A stretch of DNA of 64,000 nt, from the NCBI GenBank assembly GCA_030159075.1, contig BROG01000130.1:62001-126000 (forward strand). Direction: 5' to 3'. Below the pieces are notes generated by a model. That model had not been told where the DNA came from. It worked only from the letters and a program-made list of their open reading frames with translations, and ran no database searches. How positions within the stretch are numbered: position 1 is the stretch's first letter; every line of letters begins with the position of its first letter. Both the position numbers and the translations under genes were made by a program. This DNA comes from Atrina japonica. Taxonomy: Eukaryota > Mollusca > Bivalvia > Pterioida > Pinnidae. Shown piece by piece: positions 11,351 to 22,940 of the stretch.

Positions 11351-14300
11351 AAATTCTTGTAAGCAGACACTGTATTTTGTAAATTCTGTCGAAAAGAAAC
11401 CGGCGTTATAAATTCAAAAACAAAATTTAAGTGTGCCTCAATATTAGAGCAACAAATATGAAAAATATAGGCATGTGAACACTCCCGGATTTATTTAAGA
11501 AAAAAGGACAACGGATATATCGCATAGCATTTATACAAGTGAAAAAAGAAGGGTATTGAATAGCATTGAGGTAAAGTTTATGTTAGATATGCAGGTTATT
11601 CTCTGGTTTGTCATACCAATTTCAGAAAGAAATTGGGTATGGATAATTTAATCAGTGTTTTCTTTTTAATTTTCCCTCCTGAAAAAGTGAGAAAATTAAG
11701 AAAATTTAAGTTTTTCTACTTTTTGAAAAAAGAGAGATATAAGTCAAATGGATAAATTTGATTTAATGCATGTACAAATAAATTCTTCTTCAATGTTTTG
11801 TTCAACACATGTTCAAACTGCTTTATGACCTGAGAGGCTGAGAAAAAATTATACTGAAATGAAATATTGAATATGTAGACATTTCCTATATAACACATTA
11901 TACATGTCTCTGGGGATAAGAAAGGGCTTCACAATATTTTTGTCAACAATGTAGTTTTATATGAAATACATAGTTAATATTATTAGTGACTAAATATTTC
12001 ATATCTGGTAACAAAAAATAACGATTTGTCGGAAATGCAAAAATTGACATTTTTATTGAATATGTGGTCTTCCATACAATTTAGTGATGGGAACAGAAAG
12101 TTTAAACTATTTATTTTTATTTGATATAGGCATATACAGCTATCATTAGGTAGTTAATTATCCCATGTTCACTGAAAATTAAAAATTATGGAGTTTTGAA
12201 AAATAATTTTAAAAACATTTCTACTTCTAGCTGATGCCGAGTCATGGCTGACTCGACAGACCGGTTAACTTGTTTGTTTTTTATCATAAAATCTTGTCTG
12301 GACAATATTAAAAATGGATAATTGTGAAGTAAATAGACAAGCATGTGTTTATTATTCCTTTTGAATATCTGCACTTCTTCTGTAAATAGGGCTGTTTACG
12401 TCTCCGTGATCAAAGATCAGCTGAATATCAGTTGCTGCTACAAAGTTATCCGTAACTAAACTCAAGAAATAACGATGTTTTATGAACGGAATATCCCCCA
12501 AAATCTATTTGAAACTATTTTCAGTTTAAAATGAATGTATAATTGAAATAAAAATTCTAAATGTTTAAATAAAACAACAATACGAAAGTGTGTAGTAGTT
12601 TACATCTACTATCACTTTCCACCAGCACCAACAACAGATATCAGTGATGAGAATAATCCAGGGAAATGTCCCCGCAACATACGAGGTGTACACACATTAA
12701 ATGCTTGTTGATTGGTTCATATTACAGGTATATTTTACAACTAAAGAAAATAATAAATTCATAATCTATCTCTTGTATGAAAGCGAAATTGTAGCATGTC
12801 ATGTTCTTCTAAGACGGCGCGGTCAGTAGCTGTGGAACACCAACGGGAAATCAAAATATCTCATTAAAATTCAAATATTTAGTTAAAAAGATGGCCCACT
12901 TGCCCTTAGTAGAAAACCTGAGTAACAGTATATGAGTATTATATTACGAAAAGTTTGTCTTTTAAAGCTGTGGATTTTTTTGAAAATATCAATTAATTTT
13001 TTCAAATAAATTCGAAGCAAACACTATTTCTAACAGTACCAACAAGTCAAACACAAAACAGGCTGCAAGTCTGTATAAATTTTTAACAGTGTGCCAAATT
13101 TCAAGGTTGGCTTTCTCATACTTAAGGAATAATTACTTTGTGAATCTTTTACCGAAATTTGACTTTAGCGGAACCTTAATAAAATATGTCTGTCAATAGT
13201 TGAAATAAATTTGAAGTGTTTCAAAAATATTTATAAAGATTATTTAAAAGTTGAAATGACAGCTTTAAGAACTGTCAGTGACAGCTCGGCATTTAAACAT
13301 CAAAATAGATGATTGCTTTAAAGGTTCAACATACTTGTGACAAATCAAGGTCAGATATAGCCTATTGTGGGTTTACGTCAACTTTTCATTGAGGGTTATC
13401 CTGTTAGCAGTGAAGAGGTCATGGAGGTTGCATTCACACTTCATGTAAAATATAGTCCAACTTAAGAATTCAACTTTTACAGAAAAGTCAAATATTTTGG
13501 TGTAAATGAAATTAAATTTAGTTTCAATAATCATTAAATGAAATACCAGATAATTATACTTACTTCTGCCTTTCGAAATTATATAATATGATTTGAAGTT
13601 AGTTTCAACAAAATGTCATCGATCTATTTATGAATATGGAATTCCACTATATAAGATTCCAGTGATGTTGAGCCTGCCTTGAGAAATTGCAGTATTACTC
13701 TGCCATTCATCATATTGAAATTGCTACAAGCATACAGTGATGTAAATAGAAATAATTACATATCGCGGATACCAAAATGAAGCTAAATCAATTTCTATTG
13801 AAATCTCAAGAAATGTATGTTTTCTGGTCCATGGAAAAAACGAAAATAAAAGCAGAATAGAGGGGATAGCATTGAGTAGGAGGTGCTTGTTATGCAAATG
13901 GCGCATGAAATTTATTATGAATAAGTTTGTGTCCATTTTGAAAACTATCAAATTAAAGTGTTTGTCAACTAACCGCTATACGTAACCTGCCTTAATGAAA
14001 TTCCCAGTGCATATTTCCTTTATTTATAGACCTCATGCCATACGTAACCAGCAACTACTCAATTTCAGTGACAGTCACTTGTATACTGTGTGTGTACTGA
14101 TGTTGCAAAGGGAGGTAACTGGAACATTGAATGATAAAATTTCCAGTTCTCATTTCTGTGGAAGTTGGGGGGAAAATGTCAGGTGTTTACACAAGAATTA
14201 TCACAACTTTTGAATTTAATCACAATTAGATTGGGATGTATAAGCCTAAACTTTTTGTGTAATGTTCATAATGGATTTCAAACAGAAATGATGTCTTCAA

Positions 14301-14745
14301 CAACAAAAATGAAGTTTTATCCATTACTGAAAGCATTGATGTCTATATATAGTTTTGCTACATCTTGACTTTAGGGCCAAATTATATTGGTGAAAAATTA
14401 TTTATTTAACATTAAACATTGGGTAAACTGTCTTTTTCACCTCATACTGTTATTTATATTAAGAAATACAAGATAAAGAATGTTGTTTGGTTGTTTATTT
14501 AGTCTAGGCAGAGTAAATGTTCATGTACATGTACCATGGTAATACCCCGAAATAGGATTGTTTACATTCCATACTACAAACCCTCAAATTTGTTTGAAAT
14601 AACAGCCATTTTTTGCTGTGAAAAAAATTATTTTACCTGTTCCAGTGTCATGTTTGGTTTAAATTTAAGTAGGTTCCATAAATGCTCATAAATGTTTGAA
14701 TCCCATGGCTATTTTTACAAAATAACAACCCATTTCAGTGTTTTC
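11351..14745. other. AT-rich sequence, nothing recognised
   Basis: No coding exon, RNA gene or long repeat was found on either strand. Upstream exons of the DUF4614 gene could be hidden here, but I could not identify one. Confidence 0.4.
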
Positions 14746-14749
14746 AGGA

Positions 14750-16035
14750 CTTTTATTACCTTAGTTACAGTTATAATTATATCTCTTGTTTACCTTAGTT
14801 ACAATCATTTCTCTTTTTTCACCTTAGTTACATTTATATCTCTATTTTTACCTTGATTACAATCATATCACATTTTTACCGTAGTTACAATCATCTCTTT
14901 TTTTACCTTAGTTACAATCATATCTCTTTTTTCACCTTAGTTACAGTTTTATCTCTATTTTACCTTAATTACAATCATATCACATTTTTACCGCAGTTAC
15001 AATCATCTCTTTTGTACCTTAGTTACAATCATATCTCTTTTGTACCTTAGTTACAATTATCTCTTTTTTACCTTAATTGCAATATCTTTTTTTTACCTAA
15101 GCTACATTCATATTTATATTTTTACCTTACTAACAATCATATTTCTTTTTTACCTTAATAACAATCATGTCTTGTTTACCTTAGTTACAATCATACCTCT
15201 TGTTTACCTTAGTTACAATCATACCTCTTGTTTACCTTAGTTACAATTATACCTCTTGTTTACCTTAGTTACAGTTATATCTCTTGTTTACCTTAGTTAT
15301 AATCATATCTCTTTTTTTACCTTAGTTACAATTATACCTCTTGTTTACCTTAGTTACAGTTATATCTCTTGTTTACCTTAGTTATAATCATATCTCTTTT
15401 TTTATCTTAGTTACAGTCATATCTCTTTTTTACCTTAGTTATAATTATATCTGTTGTTTACCTTAGTTACAATTATATCTCTTTTTTACCTTAGTTACAA
15501 TCATATCTCATTTTTACCTTAGCTACCATCATATCTCTTGTTTACCTTAGTTACAATAAAATCTCTTTTTTACCTAAGTTACAATCATATCTCATTTTTA
15601 TATTAGTTACCATCATATCTCTTGTTTACCTTAGTTACAATAAAATCTCTTTTTTACCCTAGTTACAATCATATCTTTTTTTTACCTTAGTTACAATCAT
15701 ATCTCATTTTTATATTAGTTACCATCATATCTCTTGTTTACCTTAGTTACAATAAAATCTCTTTTTTACCTAAGTTACAATCATATCTCATTTTTACTCT
15801 AGTTACAATCATATCTTTCTTTTACCTTAGTTACAATCATATCTCATTTTTATATTAGTTACCATCATATCTCTTGTTTACCTTAGTTACAATAAAATCT
15901 TTTTTTACCTTAGTTACAATCATATCTCATTTTTACCTAAGTTACAATCATATCTCATTTTTATCTTAGTTACAATTATATCTCCTTTTTTTAGTTTAGT
16001 TACAATTATATCTTTTGTTTACCTTAGTTACATTC
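14750..16035. repeat. ~28-30-bp tandem array of acceptor-like units
   Basis: Over 40 copies of a unit such as TTTACCTTAGTTACAATCAT plus ATCTCTTTT. Every unit has a pyrimidine-rich run ending in CTTAG, like a 3' splice site. The array ends about 30 bp before the true acceptor at 16062. Blocks with 'ATAAAATCTC' and 'TTATATTAGTTACCATCATA' recur in the same order near 15540-15900, so multi-unit blocks were duplicated. Confidence 0.95.
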
Positions 16036-16062
16036 ATTTTGTTGTTTTGTTCTTATTTACAG

Positions 16063-16262
16063 TGGTAGAGCAAGACCAACAAGTAGACAAGAAAAAAAGA
16101 AGAATATGAAAACTGTGGAAGTACAAACCACTGATATTGGATTACGGTATCAATGGGATTCCAGGTATTCTGGATTTGCTATTCCAGATTTCAAAGAAGG
16201 ATTGGGATTTGTTGATCCAACACCTATTGCATCACATTTCATTAGTCCAGAGTCACTTGAAG
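16063..16262 (+). CDS. C19orf44: DUF4614 / C19orf44-like protein, internal exon
   Basis: This exon starts after a clear acceptor (a T-rich tract ending in TTATTTACAG at 16062) and ends at a consensus donor (GAAG|GTAAGT). It begins with the third base of a split codon, carries 66 complete codons and leaves one base for the next exon. The peptide opens with a basic stretch (GRARPTSRQEKKKNMK), then TVEVQTTDIGLRYQWD, then GLGFVDPTPIASHFISPESLE. I recognise the motif order 'VEVQT...YQW...VDP..IA.H.IS.E.LE' as the start of the conserved C-terminal domain of C19orf44-type proteins (DUF4614). The family is conserved but functionally uncharacterised, so I assign no activity. The other two reading frames are closed. 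The family match is from memory; the exon structure is read from the sequence. Confidence 0.78.
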
Positions 16263-17560
16263 GTAAGTGAAGAGACACACCTACTGTGAGTAACTGTGTA
16301 GGGAAAGTAGACACAACAAAACATATCCTGAATGACTACAGTTCTGGTGTATCAAAATGTTAAAACTAAAATGGATTGTTTCTGCAGTGTATATGTGTAT
16401 TATACACTCTGATCAGCAGTTATTAATGTGGATATAGATAACATTTATTTGCTATTTGTCATTGACATTTTGATATTGTCAACTTCTCTATATAAGGAAA
16501 TGAGAAAAAAGGTTATCCCAGAAAATTTAGGGAATTAAGGTTTTCACCCTTCACTGAATTGTTTATTTAATTCCTTCTTATGTAAAACTATATATGTAGC
16601 ATGTATATTATACAGAGACTTGATAAGAGTAATGAAAGGATAAGTCTGTCTTTTGATTTCCAAATTGGTAGATTAGAGTCTTATGTGGGACTACAAATAC
16701 ATAAATACATCAATCACAGATGTCATGTTGTCTTTGCCAAGTTTACGTATAGTGGTTTTATTACTTTTAAATAGCGACATGATATACTTGAAAATCTTTT
16801 TTTTAGATTATAATGATGTTATATTATTTGACATCTTATTTACATACAGAATATATTTGAAGAATGGAACCTGTCATGAGAGAGCTCTCATATGAAATTC
16901 TACCTATCTTGTTGTTGTTTAACCTCCTATCTTGAGATCGCATTGAGAAATCATATTTATCATACAACAGCACATACATATATATATTCTTGTATACCTG
17001 TGTGCTATGATATAATTCTGTATACCTCTGTACTGTCATATAGTATTGTGTACCTGTTTGCTTATCATATAGTATTGTGTACCTGTTTGCTTATCATATA
17101 GTATTGTGTACCTGTCTGCTTATCATATAGTATTGTGTACCTGTCTGCTTATCATATAGTATTGTGTACCTGTCTGCTTATCATATAGTATTGTGTACCT
17201 GTCTGCTTATCATATAGCATTGTGTACCTGTCTACTTATCATATAGTATTGTGTACCTGTCTGCTTATCATATAGTATTGTGTACCTGTCTGCTTATCAT
17301 ATAGTATTGTGTACCTGTCTACTTATCATATAGCATTGTGTACCTGTCTGCTTATCATATAGCATTGTGTACCTGTCTGCTTATCATATAGCATTGTGTA
17401 TCTGTCTGCTTATCATATAGTATTGTGTACCTGTCTGCTTATCATATAGCATTGTGTACCTGTCTGCTTATCATATAGTATTGTGTACCTGTCTGCTTAT
17501 TGTGTACCTGTCTGCTTATTATCTAGTTATTATATAAATTTACCTGTTTTATTGTTTCAG
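16263..17560 (+). other. Intron between the first two recognised exons
   Basis: A GT...AG intron of 1298 bp. The first 760 bp are AT-rich and show no coding signal. The 3' part is a 29-bp tandem array, listed separately, which ends about 40 bp before the acceptor. Confidence 0.75.
17022..17520. repeat. 29-bp tandem array
   Basis: About 16-17 units of ATCATATAGTATTGTGTACC then TGTCTGCTT. The period of 29 is read from ATTGTGTAC at 17045 and 17074. The main variants are TATAGCATTG and CTGTCTACTT. The last units are truncated (CTTATTGTGTACC). Confidence 0.97.
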
Positions 17561-17724
17561 CTTTGACAGGATACAGTCCAGCTATGTTGGCATTACATGA
17601 CATGTTAAGACAACAGCTACAACTGACTCAGACTTTTATACAGTCACAACAGTATCTCTACAAGTCACTGTCAGAGACAGTAGAATGTAAACATAAATAC
17701 ACAACACTTGAAGATACAAAAAGG
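17561..17724 (+). CDS. C19orf44: DUF4614 / C19orf44-like protein, penultimate exon
   Basis: The acceptor is TTTATTGTTTCAG (to 17560) and the donor is AAAAGG|GTAAGG (intron from 17725). The first two bases complete the Ala codon begun in the previous exon, and 54 codons follow, ending at a codon boundary. The peptide has the most diagnostic block of the family: ALTGYSPAMLALHDMLRQQL, then QLTQTFIQSQQYLYKSL, then HKYTTLEDTKR. The run from MLALHDML to YLYKSL is Gln/Leu-rich and probably helical. My recollection of vertebrate C19orf44 has the same 'ALTAYSPA..ALHDML.QQL.LT' and 'TLE..K' pattern, which is why I make the call. A partial copy of this exon's 3' end with its donor occurs about 1 kb downstream, at 18742. 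Confidence 0.82.
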
Positions 17725-17759
17725 GTAAGGATCTTGAACATCACTAAGTCATTTATATC

Positions 17760-18722
17760 TGTTAAGATCACTACAATGATTGCTTTATGTGGGTGTTAAG
17801 ATCACTACAATGATTGCTTTATGTGGGTGTTAAGATCACTACAATGATTGCTTTATGTTGATGTTAAGATCACTACAATGTTTGCTTTATGTGGGTGTTA
17901 AGATCACTACAATGATTGCTTTATGTGGGTGTTAAGACCACTACAATGTATGCTTTATGTGGGTGTTAAGATCACTACAATGATTGCTTTATGTTGATGG
18001 TAAGACCACTAAAATGTTTGCTTTATGTGGATGTTACGATCACTACGGAAATCTTTGCTTTATGTAGATGTTAAGATCACTACAATGATTGCTTTATGTG
18101 GGTGTTAAGATCACTACAATGTTTGCTTTATGTGGGTGTTAAGATCACTACAATGATTGCTTTATGTGGGTGTTAAGATCACTACAATGATTGCTTTATG
18201 TGGGTGTTAAGATCACTACAATGATTGCTTTATGTTGATGTTAAGATCCACTACAATGTATGCTTTATGTGGGTGTTAAGATCACTACAATGATTGCTTT
18301 ATGTTGATGGTAAGACCACTACAATGTTTGCTTTATGTGGGTGTTAAGACCACTACAATGTATGCTTTATGTGGGTGTTAAGATCACTACAATGTATGCT
18401 TTATGTGGGTGTTAAGATCACTACAATGTTTGCTTTATGTGGGTATTAAGACCACTTCAATGTATGCTTTATGTGGGTATTAAGACCACTACAATGTATG
18501 CTTTATGTGGGTATTAAGATCACTACAATGATTGCTTTATGTGGGTATTAAGACCACTACAATGTATGCTTTATGTGGATGTTAAGACCACTACAATGTA
18601 TGCTTTATGTGGGTATTAAGACCACTACAATGATTGCTTTATGTGGGTGTTAAGATCACTACAATGTTTGCTTTATGTTGATGTTAAGATCCACTACAGC
18701 TTTTGCTTTATGTGGGTGTCGT
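17760..18722. repeat. 34-bp tandem array immediately after the penultimate exon
   Basis: About 28 units of GTTAAGATCACTACAATGAT then TGCTTTATGTGGGT, starting 36 bp into the intron. Common variants are GACCACT for GATCACT, ATGTATGC or ATGTTTGC for ATGATTGC, and TTGATG for TGGGTG. Its right end is followed by a copy of the exon end that precedes its left end. Confidence 0.97.
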
Positions 18723-18741
18723 GTGGTCCTGTATGACTGGT

Positions 18742-18810
18742 AAGATACAAAAAGGGAAAGGATCTTGAACATCACTAAGTCATTTAAATCTGTTTAGACC
18801 ACTACAATGT
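18742..18810 (+). pseudogene. Duplicated exon 3' end with a broken splice donor
   Basis: AAGATACAAAAAGGGAAAGG plus ATCTTGAACATCACTAAGTC repeats 17711-17750 almost base for base. The match continues through TCTGTT(T/A)AGA.CACTACAATG. It covers the last 14 coding bases, the exon-intron junction and the intron start. The donor GTAAGG has become GAAAGG, so this copy cannot act as the same donor. Confidence 0.85.
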
Positions 18811-18983
18811 CACATAAAGTGGTTGAAGTGTAGTCCTGTATTATTATACAAGCATCATGTCTGGTTTTGGTTACTTTATATTTCCTGGGCATTACTGCAT
18901 AAAACTTGAATAATATCCAAGTCTGAGAATTTTTATCAGACTGCATCTAATCTTAAAATCTGATTGGCTTAACATGACAAGTT

Positions 18984-19228
18984 TAGAATATTATCAGGTG
19001 ATAATGCAGGTTAGCCATGTCTAGAATATTCTCAGGTGATAATGCAGGTTAGCCATGTCTAGAATATTCTCAGGTGATAATGCAGGTTAGCCATGTCTAG
19101 AATATTATCAGGTGATAATGCAGGTTAGCCATGTCTAGAATATTCTCAGGTGATAATGCAGGTTAGCCATGTCTAGAATATTATCAGGTGATAATGCAGG
19201 TTAGCCATGTCTAGAATATTCTCAGGTA
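18984..19228. repeat. 38-bp tandem array
   Basis: About six units of GTCTAGAATATTCTCAGGTG then ATAATGCAGGTTAGCCAT, with TTATCAGG/TTCTCAGG alternating in some units. Confidence 0.95.
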
Positions 19229-19770
19229 ACTATTAAGGTCAATTTAGAATATTGTAAGGTCATGGTTCAGGCTAACAAAGTCTGGAATATTATCTGGTGA
19301 CTAAGCAGGCCTTGTCAAGAATATTTCCATGTAACTAAACAGACCAAGTTTTAGATATTCTCAGGTAAATAAGGAGGCCAGGTCTAGAATATTCTCAGGT
19401 TACAAAGCAGGCCAAACTTAGAATACTCTAAGGTGATGTGAGGTGATGACATAGGCTTGTCAAATCTAGAATGTTCTTAGGTGACTAAGCAGGCCTTGTC
19501 AAGAATATTTCCATGTAAATAAACAGACCAAGTTTTAAATATTCTCAGGTAAATAAGGAGGCCAGGTCTAGAATATTCTCAGGTTACAAAGCAGGCCAAA
19601 CTTAGAATACTCTAAGGTCATGTGAGGTGATGACATAGGCTTGTCAAATCTAGAATGTTCTTAGGTGACAAAGGAGGCCAAACTTAGAATATTTCCATGT
19701 GACCAAACAGACCAAGTTTTAGATATTCTCATGTAAAGCAAGGCAGCCAAATCTAGAATATTTTCAGGTG
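19229..19770. repeat. Degenerate continuation of the 38-bp array
   Basis: Units keep 'TCTAGAATATT.TCAGGT' and 'AAGCAGGCC'. A block of about 190 bp (AGCAGGCCTTGTCAAGAATA ... GACATAGGCTTGTCAAATC) is present twice, near 19303 and 19488. Confidence 0.8.
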
Positions 19771-20934
19771 ACTAATAAAAACCTTTTGACCTCTTGCCTT
19801 TTTTCTTTTTTATATTTTGAATGATTGATGAACCTTCCAACATCAATTAATATTTGTAAAGAAGAAGTTGATAACATCACCAATCAAATATCATATCAGA
19901 GTGTTCACTCATTTCTTAGTATCTTGGCTGTAAAAATGTCAAGGAAACAAGATAAGCATATTTTCTGGATGAGTTCAAATTCATGTGAATATGTAATATC
20001 TATTCAGACAGTTCAAATTGGTGCTGAAATCTTTCCCATTTTAGACTTAATGTTTTATTTCAGACAACTAAGTTTTTATTATCTCTCCTGTGTGTTGTTT
20101 TGAAGTTTCTTACAGTACAAACATATGTTTATATTTGTACTGATGTTATTATGTACTGTCACTTCCTGACTAAATTCTTGGTCTGGAATATCTCACAAAA
20201 TGTATTTATTTGTTATCAGTCTTATATTGCATGGAGTCCATCCATTTCCTTTCTAATTTGTTATTATGACCAAATCTCACAGCACAACATTCTGTTGGCA
20301 AGAAGTTGCTCATTGTAAATAATTATGCTACCAATATAAGATATCTGGTTTCCCCACATCATGTAGGATTTACACCAGAGACACTATTTTGCTGGTTTAT
20401 ATAATGAAAAATTCCCTCATCTGATGACTTGAGGACATGACAGTGTTAATTTACAATTTTTACCTAAATTCATCTAGAAATCAAAGCTGGTATATTTGTG
20501 CTTAAATAATGTGAAATTTATTTATTATTATGTTTTTTAATTTATTTATTTATTTTAATTTTATCTGGCAGCTATGCCCAGATAAAGAGAGGGAGAGATG
20601 AAGATGAGAGAGAGAAAAGAGGTTGCAGTATGCTTTTTGACTTGAAACTCCTGATAATTGACTTTTTGTATATAAAGATATCTTAGAATGTTGTAAGGAA
20701 TTATATAAGGATCAGTGTGTTCAAGTTTCAAGGTCATAGGGTCAAAGGTCAAATTCATAGGCACCTAAATAAACAGATAATATCATTTGCATAGTTGCAT
20801 AATAAACCAAATCTGCAAGGTCAGGACCATAAGGCCCCCTGGACCTCTTGTTTAATATACATTTGATGTAATTTGCATGATGTACATGTATATGTAAAGT
20901 CAAACAAATGTATGTGAGTATAAAGCTTTGCAAT
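19771..20934. other. Intronic sequence with an AAGGTCA repeat motif, no gene
   Basis: AT-rich. 20574-20620 is a GA-rich stretch. AGGTCA, GGGTCA and AGGTCA lie in tandem at 20731-20751, but this resembles part of a dispersed mollusc repeat rather than a proven receptor site. Confidence 0.35.
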
Positions 20935-20976
20935 CATATATATATATATATCATATATATATATATATATATGATA
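20935..20976. repeat. (AT)n palindrome
   Basis: Two TA runs flank a CATATA core and can fold on themselves. Confidence 0.9.
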
Positions 20977-21033
20977 TTTATGCAAAATGTAGGTTTTTGT
21001 GTCCTTTATCACATACCCTGTATCAGTCCTCCC

Positions 21034-21312
21034 TTTATCACACCCCTGTAACCCTTTATCGCACCCCATTTGGAATGCTTCTTGTATCTTCTTGTATTTT
21101 TATTATTCGGAACACATCGATTGTTTTCCGCTTCAGACAAAAACCTACATTGTGCATAAATGGCAGGTTAAACCTTTATCATACCCCTGTAACCCTTTAT
21201 CGCACCCCATTTGGAACGCTTCTTGTATCTTCTTGTATTTTTATATTCGGAACACTTCAGTTGTTTTCCGCTTCAGACAAAAACCTACATCTTGTATAAA
21301 CGGCAGGTTAAG
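21034..21312. repeat. Two-copy ~140-bp tandem duplication
   Basis: CTTTATCACACCCCTGTAAC starts at 21034 and its copy CTTTATCATACCCCTGTAAC at 21174. Both continue through TATCGCACCCCATTTGGAA, TCTTCTTGTATTTTTAT, TTGTTTTCCGCTTCAGACAA and GGCAGGTTAA. An inverted copy of the inner segment (ATGTAGGTTTTTGTG) lies just upstream, at 20987. Confidence 0.9.
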
Positions 21313-21861
21313 CACATTCTGTGAAATATTAGGCCTGATTATGAACATTGTTGAATGAGAATGTGAAGAAATCGTTTGATACAAGTGTAATGATATTCCG
21401 TAGGTGGGTTCAACACACCGCAAAGTCGTGCATTTCATATTTTTAGATCTAGATTCGAGTGTACACAGAGTTCTAGGTACCTTCAACACAATGTTCTGCC
21501 GTGGACAGTCTCACAACAGGGTTTCTTGAATGTTCTTTTCAAAGTTTCTGTAGGGCCCTACTGTTATATGAATCTATCCTAATAAAATATATACTCTAAA
21601 ATACAAATTATTTCAGCAAAAAACTTGAGGAATGCTCATTTTTATGTTTTGTAAACAGTTTTTGTACTCAGTAATTTACTGAGATCTGCCCTCATCCCCA
21701 CATATAGGCCTACTGTACTGTAGGAATTTCCATCGACGGATGCAAGTCGCGATTATTACACAGCAAAATTAAAACAATTCAAAGATACATTTTTATCATT
21801 GATATTATAGTATTTGTCTGTTTACCAGTTTTAAATATATGATAAAAACAACAAAACATGA

Positions 21862-21879
21862 CAAAATCTGTATCGCATG

Positions 21880-21910
<31 letters not shown>

Positions 21911-21989
21911 GAGGGCTTCACATTTTCATTCAACAATATCAGGCTGATATTGGAGTCTCGGGTTGATATGGCATGCGATACAGATTTTG
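21862..21989. repeat. Perfect 48-bp inverted repeat with 32-bp loop
   Basis: Arm 21862-21909 is the exact reverse complement of 21942-21989 (for example TCGCATGCCATATCAACCCG against CGGGTTGATATGGCATGCGA). The loop is 32 bp. The right arm is followed 12 bp later by a (TA)n tract of about 100 bp. It looks like a young foldback or MITE-type sequence; no gene is in the loop. Confidence 0.95.
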
Positions 21990-21997
21990 CCATGTGT

Positions 21998-22790
<793 letters not shown>

Positions 22791-22940
22791 TTGCATTAAA
22801 GACCACCTGTGTATAAATAGCACCTAGTCATAAAGATTGGCCCCAATAGTACCATATGTGTACAAATCAACCTTATATAATGACCACCCTGTAAAGACTG
22901 GTTTTGTTGTACCCTTAAGGGGGTCTTTATTTACAAGTAT
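22791..22940. repeat. Dispersed repeat, copy 1 (ACCACCTGTGTATAAA...)
   Basis: It shares AAGACCACCTGTGTAT, CCCCAATAGTACCAT, GTACAAATCAA and a ...GGTTTT.TTGT tail with 25625-25765 in the same order. It directly precedes the 44-bp array. Confidence 0.75.
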
